64,000 nt of DNA, from positions 4,517 through 68,516 of the forward strand of contig DENB01000051.1 of assembly GCA_002359495.1 (NCBI GenBank). The letters are read 5' to 3'. The notes below the pieces were generated by a model. It made no database searches, had not been told where the DNA came from, and saw nothing but the letters and a program-made list of their open reading frames with translations. Positions 36,485-46,200 of this stretch are shown here, piece by piece (within the stretch, counting starts at the first letter, position 1; each line of letters opens with the position of its first letter). The translations under genes were made by a program, and so were the position numbers. This DNA is from Enterobacteriaceae bacterium UBA2655. GTDB lineage: Bacteria > Pseudomonadota > Gammaproteobacteria > Enterobacterales > Enterobacteriaceae.

Positions 36485-37326
36485 TTGAGAATCGTCGCGG
36501 GCTGGATATCTTCAGCCACGTCATGCTCTGCCTCGGCATTTTGACGGTGCTGTTCCCGCTCTGGATCGCCTTCGTGGCAGCGACGCTGGACAACCAGCAG
36601 ATCTTTCAAGTGCCGATGCCGCTGATCCCGGGCGTCAGCCTGTGGGAAAATATCAAAACCATCTGGCAGCAAGGAGTGAGCAGCAACAGCGCGCCGTTGA
36701 GCATTCTGCTGCTGAACAGTACGCTGATGGCGCTCGGCATCACCGTCGGCAAAATCACCGTCTCCATTCTCTCCGCGTTTGCCCTGGTCTGGTTTCGCTT
36801 TCCTCTGCGCAATCTTTTTTTCTGGATGATCTTTATCACCCTGATGCTGCCGGTTGAGGTGCGCATTTTCCCTACCGTCGAAGTGATCGCCAAACTCGAT
36901 ATGCTCGACAGCTACAGCGGCTTAACCCTGCCGCTGATGGCGTCGGCCACCGCCACCTTCCTGTTCCGTCAGTTCTTTATGTCGCTGCCCGACGAGCTGG
37001 TCGAGGCCGCGCGCATCGACGGAGCCAGTCCGATGCGCTTCTTTTGGGACATCGTGTTGCCGCTGTCGAAAACTAATCTGGCGGCGCTGTTCGTTATTAC
37101 TTTTATCTACGGCTGGAACCAGTACCTGTGGCCGATCCTAATCACCAGCGAGACGAAAATGGGCACGGCAGTGGCCGGTATCCGCAGCATGATGGCGTCG
37201 GGCGAGGGCACCACGCAGTGGAACCTGGTGATGGCGGCGATGTTATTAACCTTAATTCCACCGGTTGTGGTGGTGCTGGTCATGCAGCGTGCCTTTGTGC
37301 GTGGCCTGGTCGAAAGCGAGAAATAA
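36481..37326 (+). CDS. ugpE: Glycerol-3-phosphate ABC permease UgpE
   Basis: MalG-like second permease (281 aa, six membrane segments) with the coupling loop [20 protein letters not shown] and the periplasmic [12 protein letters not shown] region. Start overlaps the ugpA stop; ugpC starts three bases after its stop. Confidence 0.95.
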   Translation: MIENRRGLDIFSHVMLCLGILTVLFPLWIAFVAATLDNQQIFQVPMPLIPGVSLWENIKTIWQQGVSSNSAPLSILLLNSTLMALGITVGKITVSILSAFALVWFRFPLRNLFFWMIFITLMLPVEVRIFPTVEVIAKLDMLDSYSGLTLPLMASATATFLFRQFFMSLPDELVEAARIDGASPMRFFWDIVLPLSKTNLAALFVITFIYGWNQYLWPILITSETKMGTAVAGIRSMMASGEGTTQWNLVMAAMLLTLIPPVVVVLVMQRAFVRGLVESEK

Positions 37327-37329
37327 AAC

Positions 37330-38403
37330 ATGGCAGGCGTAACGCTTCAGGCGGTAACCAAATCTTACGACGGCAAGACGCAGATCATTCAGCCGCTGAA
37401 CGTCACGGTGAACGACGGCGAATTTATGGTGATGGTCGGCCCCTCCGGCTGCGGCAAATCCACCCTGCTGCGCATGGTCGCCGGGCTGGAGCGCGTGACC
37501 TCGGGCGATATCTATATCGACGGCAAACGCGTCACCGAACTGGAGCCCAAAGAGCGCGGCATCGCGATGGTGTTCCAGAACTACGCGCTTTACCCGCATA
37601 TGACAGTTGAAGAGAACATGGCCTGGGGGCTGAAAATCTGCGGCATGGGCAAAGCGCAGATCCGCCAGCGCGTGCTGGAAGCGGCGCGCAGCCTGGAGCT
37701 GGAGCCGCTGCTGCAACGCCGCCCGCGCGAACTCTCCGGCGGCCAGCGCCAGCGCGTGGCGATGGGGCGCGCCATCGTGCGCGAACCGGCAGTGTTCCTG
37801 TTCGACGAGCCGCTCTCCAACCTGGACGCGCGGCTGCGCGTCCAGATGCGCCTTGAGCTGCAGCAGCTGCATCGTCGCCTGAACACCACCAGCCTCTACG
37901 TCACTCACGATCAGGTGGAGGCGATGACGCTGGCGCAGCGCGTGATGGTGATGAATAAAGGGGTGCTTGAGCAGATCGGCACGCCGGTAGAAGTCTACGA
38001 ACGTCCGGCGACCCGCTTCGTGGCGACCTTTATCGGCTCTCCGGCGATGAATCTGCTGGAAGGGCAGATCAACAGCGACGGCACCCGTTTTATGCTGGAT
38101 GCGCAGCATTCGCTGCCGCTGGGCGGCTGCAAGCCCCGCTGGGCGGACCGGCGCATCACGCTCGGCGTCCGGCCGGAACATATTCAGCTTAGCAGCCGCG
38201 ACGCCGGGGGGATGCCGCTGCGGGTTGACACGCTAGAGATGCTGGGGGCGGATAACCTGGCGCACGGCAGGCTGGGCAATACGCCGCTGGTGGTGCGTCT
38301 TCCCCACGCCGAGCGTCAGCAGCCGGGCAGCACGCTGTGGCTGCATCTGCCGCCCGATGCGTTACACTACTTCGATTCAACCCATGGGATGCGTCTGGAA
38401 TGA
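37330..38403 (+). CDS. ugpC: Glycerol-3-phosphate ABC ATPase UgpC
   Basis: MalK-like ATPase (357 aa). Walker [13 protein letters not shown] (about residues 37-48), signature [14 protein letters not shown], Walker [14 protein letters not shown], and a C-terminal TOBE regulatory domain from about 240 ([11 protein letters not shown]). In E. coli the complex is inhibited by internal phosphate through this part. Overlaps ugpQ by four bases. Confidence 0.96.
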   Translation: MAGVTLQAVTKSYDGKTQIIQPLNVTVNDGEFMVMVGPSGCGKSTLLRMVAGLERVTSGDIYIDGKRVTELEPKERGIAMVFQNYALYPHMTVEENMAWGLKICGMGKAQIRQRVLEAARSLELEPLLQRRPRELSGGQRQRVAMGRAIVREPAVFLFDEPLSNLDARLRVQMRLELQQLHRRLNTTSLYVTHDQVEAMTLAQRVMVMNKGVLEQIGTPVEVYERPATRFVATFIGSPAMNLLEGQINSDGTRFMLDAQHSLPLGGCKPRWADRRITLGVRPEHIQLSSRDAGGMPLRVDTLEMLGADNLAHGRLGNTPLVVRLPHAERQQPGSTLWLHLPPDALHYFDSTHGMRLE

Positions 38404-39143
38404 GCAACAAACAGTGGCCTTACCCGAATATCGTGGCTCATCGCGGCGGCGGCAAGCTGGCGCCAGAGAACACGCTGGCGGCGATTGACGCGGCCCCCCG
38501 CTACGGGCATACGATGATTGAATTCGATGCCAAGCTGTCGCAGGACAGCGAAATTTTTCTGCTGCACGACGATACGCTGGATCGCACCAGCGACGGCTGG
38601 GGGATTGCCGGCGATCTGCCCTGGCACAAGCTGGCACAGCTGGATGCCGGCAGTTGGTTCGGCGCCGCCTTTAACGGCGAGCCGCTGGCGCTGCTGCGCG
38701 ATGTGGCGCAACGCTGCCGTCGGCATAACATGATGGCGAACATTGAGATCAAACCCACCAGCGGAGCGGAGCAGGAGACCGGTCGCGCCGTGACGCTGGC
38801 CGCGCGCGAACTCTGGCAGGGGCAAACGGCGCCGCTGCTCTCTTCATTCTCTTATCAGGCGCTGGAAGCGGCGATGACCGCCGCGCCGGAACTGCCGCGC
38901 GGGCTGCTGCTGGATGCGTGGCGCGACGACTGGCGCGCGCTGACCGCCGCGCTGGATTGCGTATCGATTCACCTTAACCACCGTTTGCTGAACGCGGCGC
39001 GCGCTGCGGAGTTGAAGGCGACCGGGCTGCATATTCTGGTCTATACGGTAAACGACCCGGCGCGCGCGCGCGAACTGTTGGGCTGGGGCGTGGACGCCAT
39101 CTGCACCGATCGCATCGACATCATCGGCCCCGACTTTCGTTAA
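38400..39143 (+). CDS. ugpQ: Glycerophosphodiester phosphodiesterase UgpQ
   Basis: Cytoplasmic metal-dependent enzyme (247 aa) that hydrolyses imported glycerophosphodiesters to glycerol-3-phosphate and alcohol. Catalytic signature [19 protein letters not shown] (His at about 14), then [18 protein letters not shown] with the second His, and NIEIKP. Start ATG 38400 overlaps ugpC; the longer open frame upstream overlaps ugpC deeply and is rejected. Its TAA shares four bases (TTAA) with the convergent yhhA stop. Confidence 0.96.
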   Translation: MSNKQWPYPNIVAHRGGGKLAPENTLAAIDAAPRYGHTMIEFDAKLSQDSEIFLLHDDTLDRTSDGWGIAGDLPWHKLAQLDAGSWFGAAFNGEPLALLRDVAQRCRRHNMMANIEIKPTSGAEQETGRAVTLAARELWQGQTAPLLSSFSYQALEAAMTAAPELPRGLLLDAWRDDWRALTAALDCVSIHLNHRLLNAARAAELKATGLHILVYTVNDPARARELLGWGVDAICTDRIDIIGPDFR

Positions 39144-39439
39144 GGATTTTGCTGAGGCGGCGGCGTAAGCAATCTCGGCTGCCCGGTCTGCGACTGAATC
39201 ACGCGCTGCTGGGCGCTGTTGCGCTGCTCCTGCATTTTACGCTGCGTATTCTGTCGCTGAAGCTGCTGATCCTGCTGCAGCTGCTGTTTCTGCAGCTGCT
39301 GCTGGGTTTGCATCTGCGTCTGCATCCGCTGTTGGCTGGGGTTATAGCCGGAGCGGTTCGGATCGTTAGTGTTATTCAGCATATTCGCCATGCTGCTGAG
39401 CGGCAGCAGCATGGCCAAAATAATTAACCCTTTCTTCAT
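39140..39439 (-). CDS. yhhA: DUF2756 family Gln-rich exported protein YhhA
   Basis: A 99-residue protein with a signal peptide ([18 protein letters not shown]) and a mature part very rich in Gln (about one third), containing repeated [23 protein letters not shown] heptads that may form a coiled coil. Conserved start [20 protein letters not shown] fits E. coli YhhA, which is longer; the C-terminal part is shortened here. Function unknown. Convergent and overlapping by four bases with ugpQ, divergent from ggt. Confidence 0.85.
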   Translation of the reverse strand: MKKGLIILAMLLPLSSMANMLNNTNDPNRSGYNPSQQRMQTQMQTQQQLQKQQLQQDQQLQRQNTQRKMQEQRNSAQQRVIQSQTGQPRLLTPPPQQNP

Positions 39440-39644
39440 CTCGTTTTCTCCCTTTTTTCAGGACGGGCATCATGTCGCAGAAATGTCTGCAACAGACGCT
39501 ACGGTCATCCTGTTAAGTCTATGCAATTTCACACCTTTGTAATTTAGCAGATCGCCGGATTTGACTTAATAGCGCGACTTTTGCTGTATTTGTAAACACT
39601 TGCCGTAATGATAAGAAATGTAAACAACTGAAAAGGGTGGTGAG

Positions 39645-41396
39645 ATGAACAGAGCGAGCAAGATGCGTCGGCTGGGCGGGCTGTTGCTGATCGGTTTTAC
39701 CCTGGCCGGAGCGGCGGACGCCGCGACGGCCAGCGCGCCGCCGGTCTCTTACGGCGTGGAGGCGGATACCTTTCACCCGGTGAAAGAGAAAAGCGGCATG
39801 GTCGCGTCGGTGGACGCGCTGGCGACGCAGGTAGGCGTCGACATTCTGCAGCAGGGCGGGAACGCGGTGGACGCGGCGGTGGCGGTCGGCTTCGCGCTGG
39901 CGGTCACCCATCCGCAGGCGGGCAATCTCGGCGGCGGCGGCTTTATGCTGCTGCGCACCGCGGCGGGCCGCGTCAGCGCCATCGATTTCCGTGAAATGGC
40001 CCCCGCCCGCGCCTCGCGCGACATGTTTCTCGATAAGCAGGGCAACGCCGACAGCAAACTGTCGCTGACCTCGCCGCTCGCCTCCGGCACGCCGGGCACC
40101 GTCGCGGGCTTTGCGCTGGCGGCGCAAAAATATGGCACGCTGCCGTTCGGCCGCCTGCTGGAACCCGCCATTAAGCTGGCGCGCGACGGTTTCGTCATCG
40201 ACGACGCGCTGGCGGACGATCTCGCTACCTACGGCAAAGAGGTGCTGCTTAACCATCCCGCAAGCCGGGCGATTTTCTTCAAGGCTGACGGCACGCCTTA
40301 CCGCAAAGGCGAGCGGCTGGTGCAGAAAAATCTCGCCCGCAGTCTGCAACTTATCGCTGCGCAGGGACCGGACGCTTTTTATCGCGGAAAAATCGCCGAT
40401 GAGATCGCCGGAGAGATGAGCCGGAGCGGCGGACTGATCGGCAAAGCGGATTTGGCAGCCTACCGCGTGGTTGAACGCCAGCCGATCAGCGGCACCTACC
40501 GCGGCTATCAGGTCTTCTCAATGCCGCCGCCATCCTCCGGCGGCATCCATATCGTCCAGATCCTGAATATCCTTGAAAATTTCGACCTGGCGAAAATGGG
40601 CTTCGGCAGCGCCGACGCGATGCAGGCAATGGCGGAGGCGGAAAAATACGCCTATGCCGACCGTTCGGAATATCTGGGCGATCCCGATTTCGTCAAGGTG
40701 CCGTGGCAGGCGCTGACCAGCAAAGCCTATGCGAAATCGCTGGCGCAGCAGATCGACCTGGCGAAAGCGCGTCCCTCTTCCGAGATCAAGCCGGGCAAAC
40801 TGGCGCCCTATGAAAGCAATCAAACCACCCACTTCTCGGTGGTGGATAAGCGCGGCAATGCGGTCGCCGTCACCTACACGCTGAACACCAACTTCGGCAG
40901 CGGCATCGTGGCAGGTGAAAGCGGCATCATTTTAAACAACGAGATGGATGACTTTTCCGCCAAACCGGGCACGCCGAACGTCTATGGTCTGGTCGGGGGC
41001 GACGCCAACGCCATTCAGCCAGCGAAGCGGCCGTTGTCCTCAATGTCGCCGACCATCGTCACCAAAGAGGGCAAGACCTGGCTGGTGACGGGCAGTCCGG
41101 GCGGCAGCCGGATTATTACCACCGTGCTGCAAATGATCGTGAACAGCGTCGATTTCGGCATGAACGTAGCGGAAGCGACCAATGCGCCGCGCTTCCATCA
41201 CCAGTGGCTGCCGGATGAGCTGCGGGTCGAGAAGGGGTTCAGCCCCGATACGCTGCGTCTGCTGGAGAGCCGGGGCCAGCATGTGCGGATCGAACCCGCC
41301 ATGGGCAGCACGCAGAGCATTATGATCGGCCCGGACGGCATGCTTTACGGCGCATCCGATCCCCGCTCCGTTGACGATCTGACCGCGGGGTATTAA
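39645..41396 (+). CDS. ggt: Gamma-glutamyltranspeptidase Ggt
   Basis: Periplasmic N-terminal nucleophile hydrolase (583 aa) that cleaves glutathione and transfers the gamma-glutamyl group. Signal peptide to about residue 27, large-subunit motif GGNAVDAAVAVGFALAVTHP and GNLGGGGFML, and the autocleavage site NQTTHFSVVDKRGNAVAVT with nucleophile Thr 394 starting the small subunit; oxyanion region PLSSMSPTIV and GSPGGSRI are present. Single gene with its own terminator. Confidence 0.97.
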   Translation: MNRASKMRRLGGLLLIGFTLAGAADAATASAPPVSYGVEADTFHPVKEKSGMVASVDALATQVGVDILQQGGNAVDAAVAVGFALAVTHPQAGNLGGGGFMLLRTAAGRVSAIDFREMAPARASRDMFLDKQGNADSKLSLTSPLASGTPGTVAGFALAAQKYGTLPFGRLLEPAIKLARDGFVIDDALADDLATYGKEVLLNHPASRAIFFKADGTPYRKGERLVQKNLARSLQLIAAQGPDAFYRGKIADEIAGEMSRSGGLIGKADLAAYRVVERQPISGTYRGYQVFSMPPPSSGGIHIVQILNILENFDLAKMGFGSADAMQAMAEAEKYAYADRSEYLGDPDFVKVPWQALTSKAYAKSLAQQIDLAKARPSSEIKPGKLAPYESNQTTHFSVVDKRGNAVAVTYTLNTNFGSGIVAGESGIILNNEMDDFSAKPGTPNVYGLVGGDANAIQPAKRPLSSMSPTIVTKEGKTWLVTGSPGGSRIITTVLQMIVNSVDFGMNVAEATNAPRFHHQWLPDELRVEKGFSPDTLRLLESRGQHVRIEPAMGSTQSIMIGPDGMLYGASDPRSVDDLTAGY

Positions 41397-41400
41397 GGCA

Positions 41401-41424
41401 AAGGGCGCTCAGGCGCCCTTTTAT
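41401..41424 (+). terminator. Intrinsic terminator after ggt
   Basis: AAGGGCGC (41401-41408), loop TCAG, GCGCCCTT (41413-41420), then TTATT. Four bases beyond the ggt stop; also near the convergent yhhY end. Confidence 0.88.
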
Positions 41425-41439
41425 TATTGAAAGTCATTT

Positions 41440-41931
41440 TCAGAGCAGGCGCGCCATATAATGCGTATCGATCATTTCACCGTTGCGCATCGCATAGCGG
41501 CGCGCAGTGCCCTCGATTTCAAAGCCAAACTGACGATAGAGCGCAACGGCGGCGTCGTTGTCGGCAAATACCGTCAGTTCAATTCGCGTCACCTGCAGCC
41601 AGTTATCACACAAATCGATCATCGCCGCGATCAAAGCCTTGCCTACGCCGCGCTGACGGTAATCTTGATCGACGCCCATACCGAAGGTCGCACTATGGCG
41701 GCGGCGTATAACTGCATTAACTTCCAGCGTTAATTGGCCGACCACTTTTTCATCGATACAGGCCACCAGCGAATGAACACCCGGGCGTAAATTATTCAGT
41801 CGTTCCTGCCATAGCGCCATCGGAGGCAGCGGTAAATGCAGGGTATTTGCCTGCGTATCAGGCTGGCTGTAGATTCGATGCAATGCGTTGGCATCTTCGG
41901 GTGTGACGTGACGAATGACAATCTGACTCAT
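41440..41931 (-). CDS. yhhY: GNAT amino-acid N-acetyltransferase YhhY
   Basis: A 163-residue GNAT protein; E. coli YhhY (AaaT) acetylates phenylalanine and methionine. The acetyl-CoA loop GVDQDYRQRGVGKALIAAMI, RIELTVFADNDAAVALYRQF and GFEIEGTARRYAMRNGEMID are clear. Convergent with ggt, divergent from ryhB. Confidence 0.9.
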   Translation of the reverse strand: MSQIVIRHVTPEDANALHRIYSQPDTQANTLHLPLPPMALWQERLNNLRPGVHSLVACIDEKVVGQLTLEVNAVIRRRHSATFGMGVDQDYRQRGVGKALIAAMIDLCDNWLQVTRIELTVFADNDAAVALYRQFGFEIEGTARRYAMRNGEMIDTHYMARLL

Positions 41932-42035
41932 GACGCGGCTCCTTACGCAGCTGGATAAATCCCCTTAAACATCAAGGAATTCACGTATGAAAGCAAATGA
42001 ATATTCGCAGCAAAAAGCGCTTTACAAATGCGAAT

Positions 42036-42054
42036 GATAATGATTATTATTGCC
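42036..42054 (+). promoter_or_regulatory. Fur box overlapping the ryhB promoter
   Basis: GATAATGATTATTATTGCC matches about 15 of 19 positions of the Fur consensus. It covers the -10 (TATTAT, 42045-42050), with TTTACA at 42021-42026 as -35 and 18 bases between. Fe-Fur would therefore block ryhB, as in E. coli. Confidence 0.82.
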
Positions 42055-42056
42055 AT

Positions 42057-42153
42057 GCGTTCACGGGAACTCCTCAGGATAACCGGTGAAGGCACGACAT
42101 TGCTCACATTGCTTCCAGTGTTTCTTAGCCAGCTTCGGTGCTGGCTTTTTTTT
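42057..42153 (+). ncRNA. ryhB: Iron-responsive small RNA RyhB
   Basis: Hfq-dependent sRNA that represses iron-using proteins when iron is scarce. The core GCACGACATTGCTCACATTG plus CTTCCAGT (42092-42119) is identical to the seed of E. coli RyhB, followed by CTTAGCCAGC and a terminator hairpin AGCCAGC/GCTGGCT with eight T's (42146-42153). The transcript is predicted to start with GCG at 42057, as in E. coli; the 5' third differs in sequence. Position between yhhY and yhhW equals that in E. coli, but the neighbour yhhX is absent. An overlapping short open frame is not a gene. Confidence 0.93.
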
Positions 42154-42311
42154 GTCTGCGATTCGCCGTAGACAGCCTCGCTTCCTTTCAACGGGATTCA
42201 TCACCCGCTTGCTTACTCGTTCACTTTTTTTGAACAGAGAAATGAAGTTTTTCAGCTATCAATCATTCCTCCCCAGGTACAGACTATAAAAAACATTGAG
42301 GAGAATTTAAC

Positions 42312-43007
42312 ATGATCTACGTACGTAAAGCAGAAGAACGCGGCCACGCCAACCACGGCTGGCTCGACAGCTGGCATACTTTCTCTTTCGCCAACTACTA
42401 TGACGCCAACTTTATGGGTTTCTCGGCGCTGCGGGTGATCAACGAAGATATCATCGATCCGGGCCAGGGCTTCGGCACCCATCCCCATAAAGATATGGAA
42501 ATTCTGACCTACGTGCTTTCCGGCACCGTAGAGCATCAGGACAGCATGGGCAATAAAGAGCAGATCCCGGCGGGCGAGTTCCAGATCATGAGCGCCGGCA
42601 CGGGCGTGCGTCACTCCGAGTACAATGCCAGCAACACCGAGGCGCTGCACCTTTATCAGATTTGGATTATCCCGGAGCGTACCGGTATCGAGCCGCGTTA
42701 CGACCAGCGTCGTTTCGACGACGTGAAAGGCCGTCAGTATGTGCTGACGCCCGACGCGCGCGACGGTTCGCTCAAGGTTTATCAGGACATGACGCTGTCG
42801 CGCTGGGTTTTCGAGGCGGGCGATAAAGATGGCGTGGATATCGAAGCGGGCCGCCGCGTCTGGATTCAGGTGGTGAAAGGCGTCGTCGCGGTGAACGGCG
42901 AGCGCATCGGCGCCAGCGACGCCCTGGCGATCTGGGACGAAAGCACGCTGAGCATCGAAGCGGAAAGCGCGGCGGAAGTGCTGCTATTCGATCTGCCGCC
43001 GGTCTGA
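42312..43007 (+). CDS. yhhW: Pirin-family quercetin 2,3-dioxygenase YhhW
   Basis: A 231-residue bicupin; the E. coli orthologue oxidises quercetin in vitro. Metal ligands are visible in GTHPHKDMEILTYVL (two His near residues 57-59) and GVRHSEYNAS (His and Glu near 101-103). Start ATG follows GAGGAGA. Likely monocistronic; gntR follows after 103 bases on the same strand. Confidence 0.93.
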   Translation: MIYVRKAEERGHANHGWLDSWHTFSFANYYDANFMGFSALRVINEDIIDPGQGFGTHPHKDMEILTYVLSGTVEHQDSMGNKEQIPAGEFQIMSAGTGVRHSEYNASNTEALHLYQIWIIPERTGIEPRYDQRRFDDVKGRQYVLTPDARDGSLKVYQDMTLSRWVFEAGDKDGVDIEAGRRVWIQVVKGVVAVNGERIGASDALAIWDESTLSIEAESAAEVLLFDLPPV

Positions 43008-43110
43008 TAAATCTCAATCAGTGAGGGCGCGCGCAAAGGTCGCGCCCTGTTTGTTTTTCTGTGACGTTTTAATGATAGACTCATCGTAAATTTGCCCCTG
43101 AGCGATTACG

Positions 43111-44106
43111 ATGAAGAAAAAAAGGCCGGTATTACAGGATGTTGCCGATCGCATCGGCATCACAAAAATGACCGTCAGCCGCTACCTGCGCAATCCTGAA
43201 CAGGTCTCCGTCGCGCTGCGGGAAAAAATCGCCGTGGCGCTTGATGAGCTGGGCTACATTCCCAACCGCGCGCCCGATATGCTCTCCAACGCCACCAGCC
43301 GCGCCATCGGCGTGCTGTTGCCTTCGCTGACCAACCAGGTATTCGCCGACGTGCTGCGCGGCATTGAAACCGTGACCGACGAGGCGGGCTACCAGACGCT
43401 GGTGGCGCACTTCGGCTATAACGCGCAGAAAGAGGAGCTGCAGCTGCGTTCGCTGCTGGGCTGGAATATCGACGGCGTTATCCTGACCGAGCGCAACCAT
43501 ACGCCGGGCACGCTGCGCATGCTGGAAGTGGCCGGCATTCCGGTAATCGAAGTGATGGACAGCGTCTCTCCCTGCCTGGATATGGCGGTGGGTTTCGACA
43601 ACGTCGAAGCGGCGCGTCAGATGACCCATGCTATTCTCAAAAAAGGCCATCGCCATACGGTTTATCTTGGCGCGCGCCTGGATGAGCGTACGCTGCAAAA
43701 GCAGCAGGGCTACGAAAAGGCGATGCGCGAGGCGGGGCTGGAGCCGCACAGCGTAATGATGGAGGAGGCGTCGTCGTTCAGCGCCGGCGCGATGCTGCTG
43801 CGTGAGGCGCAACAACGCTATCCCGATACCGACAGCTTGTTCTGCACCAATGACGACTTGGCGGTCGGCGCCATGTTCGAATGTCAGCGCCAGGGGTTGA
43901 AAGTGCCTGAGCAGATGGCGATCGCCGGGTTCCACGGCCACGATATCGCTCAGGTCGTGACGCCGCGCCTGGCCACCGTGCTGACGCCGCGCGAACATAT
44001 GGGACGCGAAGCGGCGGCGATGCTGCTGGCGCGTATTGGCGGCGATCGCAGCATGACCGCCGCGCTGGACGTCGGGTTTGAAATTGCCGAAGGGGATAGC
44101 ATCTGA
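43111..44106 (+). CDS. gntR: Gluconate repressor GntR (LacI family)
   Basis: LacI/GalR-type repressor (331 aa) of gluconate uptake and phosphorylation, released by gluconate. N-terminal helix-turn-helix VLQDVADRIGITKMTVSRYL with hinge helix ALDELGYIPNRAPDMLSNAT, and a periplasmic-binding-like core (AIGVLLPSLTNQVFADVLRG). Matches E. coli GntR. Precedes gntKU, whose promoter holds a GntR-type operator. Confidence 0.95.
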   Translation: MKKKRPVLQDVADRIGITKMTVSRYLRNPEQVSVALREKIAVALDELGYIPNRAPDMLSNATSRAIGVLLPSLTNQVFADVLRGIETVTDEAGYQTLVAHFGYNAQKEELQLRSLLGWNIDGVILTERNHTPGTLRMLEVAGIPVIEVMDSVSPCLDMAVGFDNVEAARQMTHAILKKGHRHTVYLGARLDERTLQKQQGYEKAMREAGLEPHSVMMEEASSFSAGAMLLREAQQRYPDTDSLFCTNDDLAVGAMFECQRQGLKVPEQMAIAGFHGHDIAQVVTPRLATVLTPREHMGREAAAMLLARIGGDRSMTAALDVGFEIAEGDSI

Positions 44107-44200
44107 TTCTGACGCTTTTTTGAATCAGCTCACACTTCTGCGCTTTTCCCGGTAAAAAGGTTGCCTCGCCATGATGCTGTCCCGACAATGTTGACTGAAT

Positions 44201-44214
44201 TGTTATCGGTAACA
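44201..44214 (+). promoter_or_regulatory. GntR operator upstream of gntK
   Basis: TGTTA TCGG TAACA is a perfect inverted repeat, agreeing with the E. coli GntR consensus built on ATGTTA and TAACAT halves. It sits 31-44 bases before the gntK ATG in the gntR-gntK gap, where it would block the gntKU promoter. A weaker half (AATGTTGA) lies just upstream at 44187. Confidence 0.78.
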
Positions 44215-44244
44215 TTGGCAAATTCATCTGCCGGAGCGAATAAA

Positions 44245-44781
44245 ATGACAACGCCTTCCATACCGCATCATGTTTTTATCCTGATGGGGGTATCTGGCAG
44301 CGGTAAATCTGCGGTCGCCAGCCAGGTTTCTTATCAGTTGCAAACCGCCTTTCTCGACGGCGACTTTCTTCACCCGCGCGCCAATATCCTGAAAATGGCG
44401 GAAGGGCACCCGCTGGACGACAACGATCGCCAACCCTGGCTGCAGGCGCTGAACGACGCCGCTTTCGCCATGCAGCGCACCCAGGCGGTATCGATTATCG
44501 TCTGCTCGGCGTTGAAAAAGCGCTATCGCGATATTCTGCGCAAGGGCAATCAGAATCTGAAATTCATCTATCTCAAGGGTGATTTCGACACCATTGAAGC
44601 CCGTCTCAGGGCGCGTAAAGGCCACTTCTTCAAACCGCAGATGCTGGTCACGCAGTTCGCCGCTTTGGAAGAGCCGGGCAGCGACGAATATGACGTACTG
44701 GTGGTGGATATCGACCACACGCTGGACGAAGTTGTTGCGGCCACGGTTGCGACCATCAAGGGAGCAGTAAACAAGGATTGA
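44245..44781 (+). CDS. gntK: Thermoresistant gluconokinase GntK
   Basis: Phosphorylates gluconate to 6-phosphogluconate (178 aa). Walker A GVSGSGKS at residues 15-22, FLDGDFLHPRANILKM and VSIIVCSALKKRYRD match E. coli GntK. The start follows GGAGCG; an earlier in-frame start would run through the operator. gntU begins four bases after the stop. Confidence 0.95.
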   Translation: MTTPSIPHHVFILMGVSGSGKSAVASQVSYQLQTAFLDGDFLHPRANILKMAEGHPLDDNDRQPWLQALNDAAFAMQRTQAVSIIVCSALKKRYRDILRKGNQNLKFIYLKGDFDTIEARLRARKGHFFKPQMLVTQFAALEEPGSDEYDVLVVDIDHTLDEVVAATVATIKGAVNKD

Positions 44782-44785
44782 TGTA

Positions 44786-46126
44786 ATGAGTACCGCAACG
44801 CTGGTTTTGACAGCGGCAGGTTCCGTATTCCTGCTGCTGTTTCTTGTTATGAAAGCGCGCATGCATGCTTTTGTCGCGCTGATGCTCGTCTCTATCGGCG
44901 CCGGCCTTTTTTCCGGTATGCCCCTCGATCACATTGCCGAGACCATGCAGAAGGGAATGGGCGGCACGCTGGGATTCCTCGCTATCGTGGTCGCGCTGGG
45001 CGCGATGTTCGGCAAAATCCTGCATGAAACCGGCGCCGTGGATCAGATCGCTATTCGCATGCTGAAAACCTTCGGCGAAAGCCGGGCGCACTATGCGATG
45101 GGGATTGCCGGGCTGATTTGCGCGCTGCCGCTGTTTTTCGAAGTGGCAGTGGTGCTGCTGATCAGCATCGCGTTTGCCGTGGCGCGCCGTACGCACGGCA
45201 ACCTGGTCAAACTGGTGATCCCGCTGTTTGCCGGCGTGGCCGCCGCCGCCGCCTTTTTGCTGCCCGGCCCGGCGCCGATGTTGCTGGCGGCGCAGATGCA
45301 TGCGGATTTCGGCTGGATGATCCTGCTGGGACTCTGCGCGGCGATCCCCGGCATGCTGGTCGCCGGTCCGCTGTTCGGCAACCTGATCGCTCGTCACGTC
45401 AGCTTCAGCATGCCGCCGGAGACTCACCAGCCGGAGGTGGATGAAAACCAGCTGCCGTCGTTTGGCTTCAGCCTGGCGCTGATCTTATTTCCGCTGGTGC
45501 TGGTGGGGCTGAAAACCATCGGCGCGCGTTTTACCAGCGAGGGGTCGCGCCTTTATGAGTGGCTGGAGTTCATCGGCCATCCCTTTACCGCCATCCTGCT
45601 GGCGTGCCTGGTGGCGATCTACGGCCTGGCGTATCGGCAGGGCATGGATAAAGAGAAGGTGATGCAGGTGTGCAGCAGCGCGCTGCAGCCCGCCGGGATC
45701 ATTCTGTTGGTGATCGGCGCGGGCGGCGTCTTTAAGCAGGTGCTGGTCGACTCCGGCGTCGGCCCGGTGCTGGGCAACGCCCTGACCGGCGCCGGTCTGC
45801 CGATTGCGCTCGCCTGTTTTATTCTGGCCGGCGCCGTGCGGGTGATTCAGGGATCGGCCACGGTAGCCTGTCTGACCACCGTGGGACTGGTGATGCCGGT
45901 GATCGAAAACCTGCATTACAGCGGCGCGCAGCTGGCGGCGCTTTCCATTTGCATCGCTGGCGGCTCGATTATCCTTAGCCATGTCAACGACGCGGGCTTC
46001 TGGCTATTCGGCCGCTTTACCGGCGCGACGGAAGGGGAAACGTTGAAAACCTGGACGCTGATGGAGACGATCTTAGGTGCCACAGGCGCGCTGGTGGGCA
46101 TGATCGCCTTTGCCCTGATGTCATAA
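44786..46126 (+). CDS. gntU: Low-affinity gluconate permease GntU
   Basis: Gluconate:H+ symporter of the GntP family (446 aa, about 12 membrane segments). GMGGTLGFLAIVVALGAMFG, HETGAVDQIAIRMLK, LPGPAPMLLAAQMHADFGW and CIAGGSIILSHVNDAGFWLF match E. coli GntU. Forms an operon with gntK, convergent with glgP. Confidence 0.95.
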   Translation: MSTATLVLTAAGSVFLLLFLVMKARMHAFVALMLVSIGAGLFSGMPLDHIAETMQKGMGGTLGFLAIVVALGAMFGKILHETGAVDQIAIRMLKTFGESRAHYAMGIAGLICALPLFFEVAVVLLISIAFAVARRTHGNLVKLVIPLFAGVAAAAAFLLPGPAPMLLAAQMHADFGWMILLGLCAAIPGMLVAGPLFGNLIARHVSFSMPPETHQPEVDENQLPSFGFSLALILFPLVLVGLKTIGARFTSEGSRLYEWLEFIGHPFTAILLACLVAIYGLAYRQGMDKEKVMQVCSSALQPAGIILLVIGAGGVFKQVLVDSGVGPVLGNALTGAGLPIALACFILAGAVRVIQGSATVACLTTVGLVMPVIENLHYSGAQLAALSICIAGGSIILSHVNDAGFWLFGRFTGATEGETLKTWTLMETILGATGALVGMIAFALMS

Positions 46127-46130
46127 GACG

Positions 46131-46149
46131 GGCGGGCTTCAGGCCCGCC
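46131..46149. terminator. GC-rich hairpin between gntU and glgP
   Basis: GGCGGGC (46131-46137) pairs with GCCCGCC (46143-46149) across five bases, between the convergent gene ends. There is no U tract, so it may be a stability element rather than a terminator. Confidence 0.45.
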
Positions 46150-46200
46150 GCATGCCGACCGAATGCCGGGGCGCTTCTCCCTGCGCTCCGGCTAACGCCG

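Noticed and set aside
42086..42289. 67-codon plus-strand open frame
   Set aside because: Overlaps RyhB and its terminator; no ribosome site and no conserved features.
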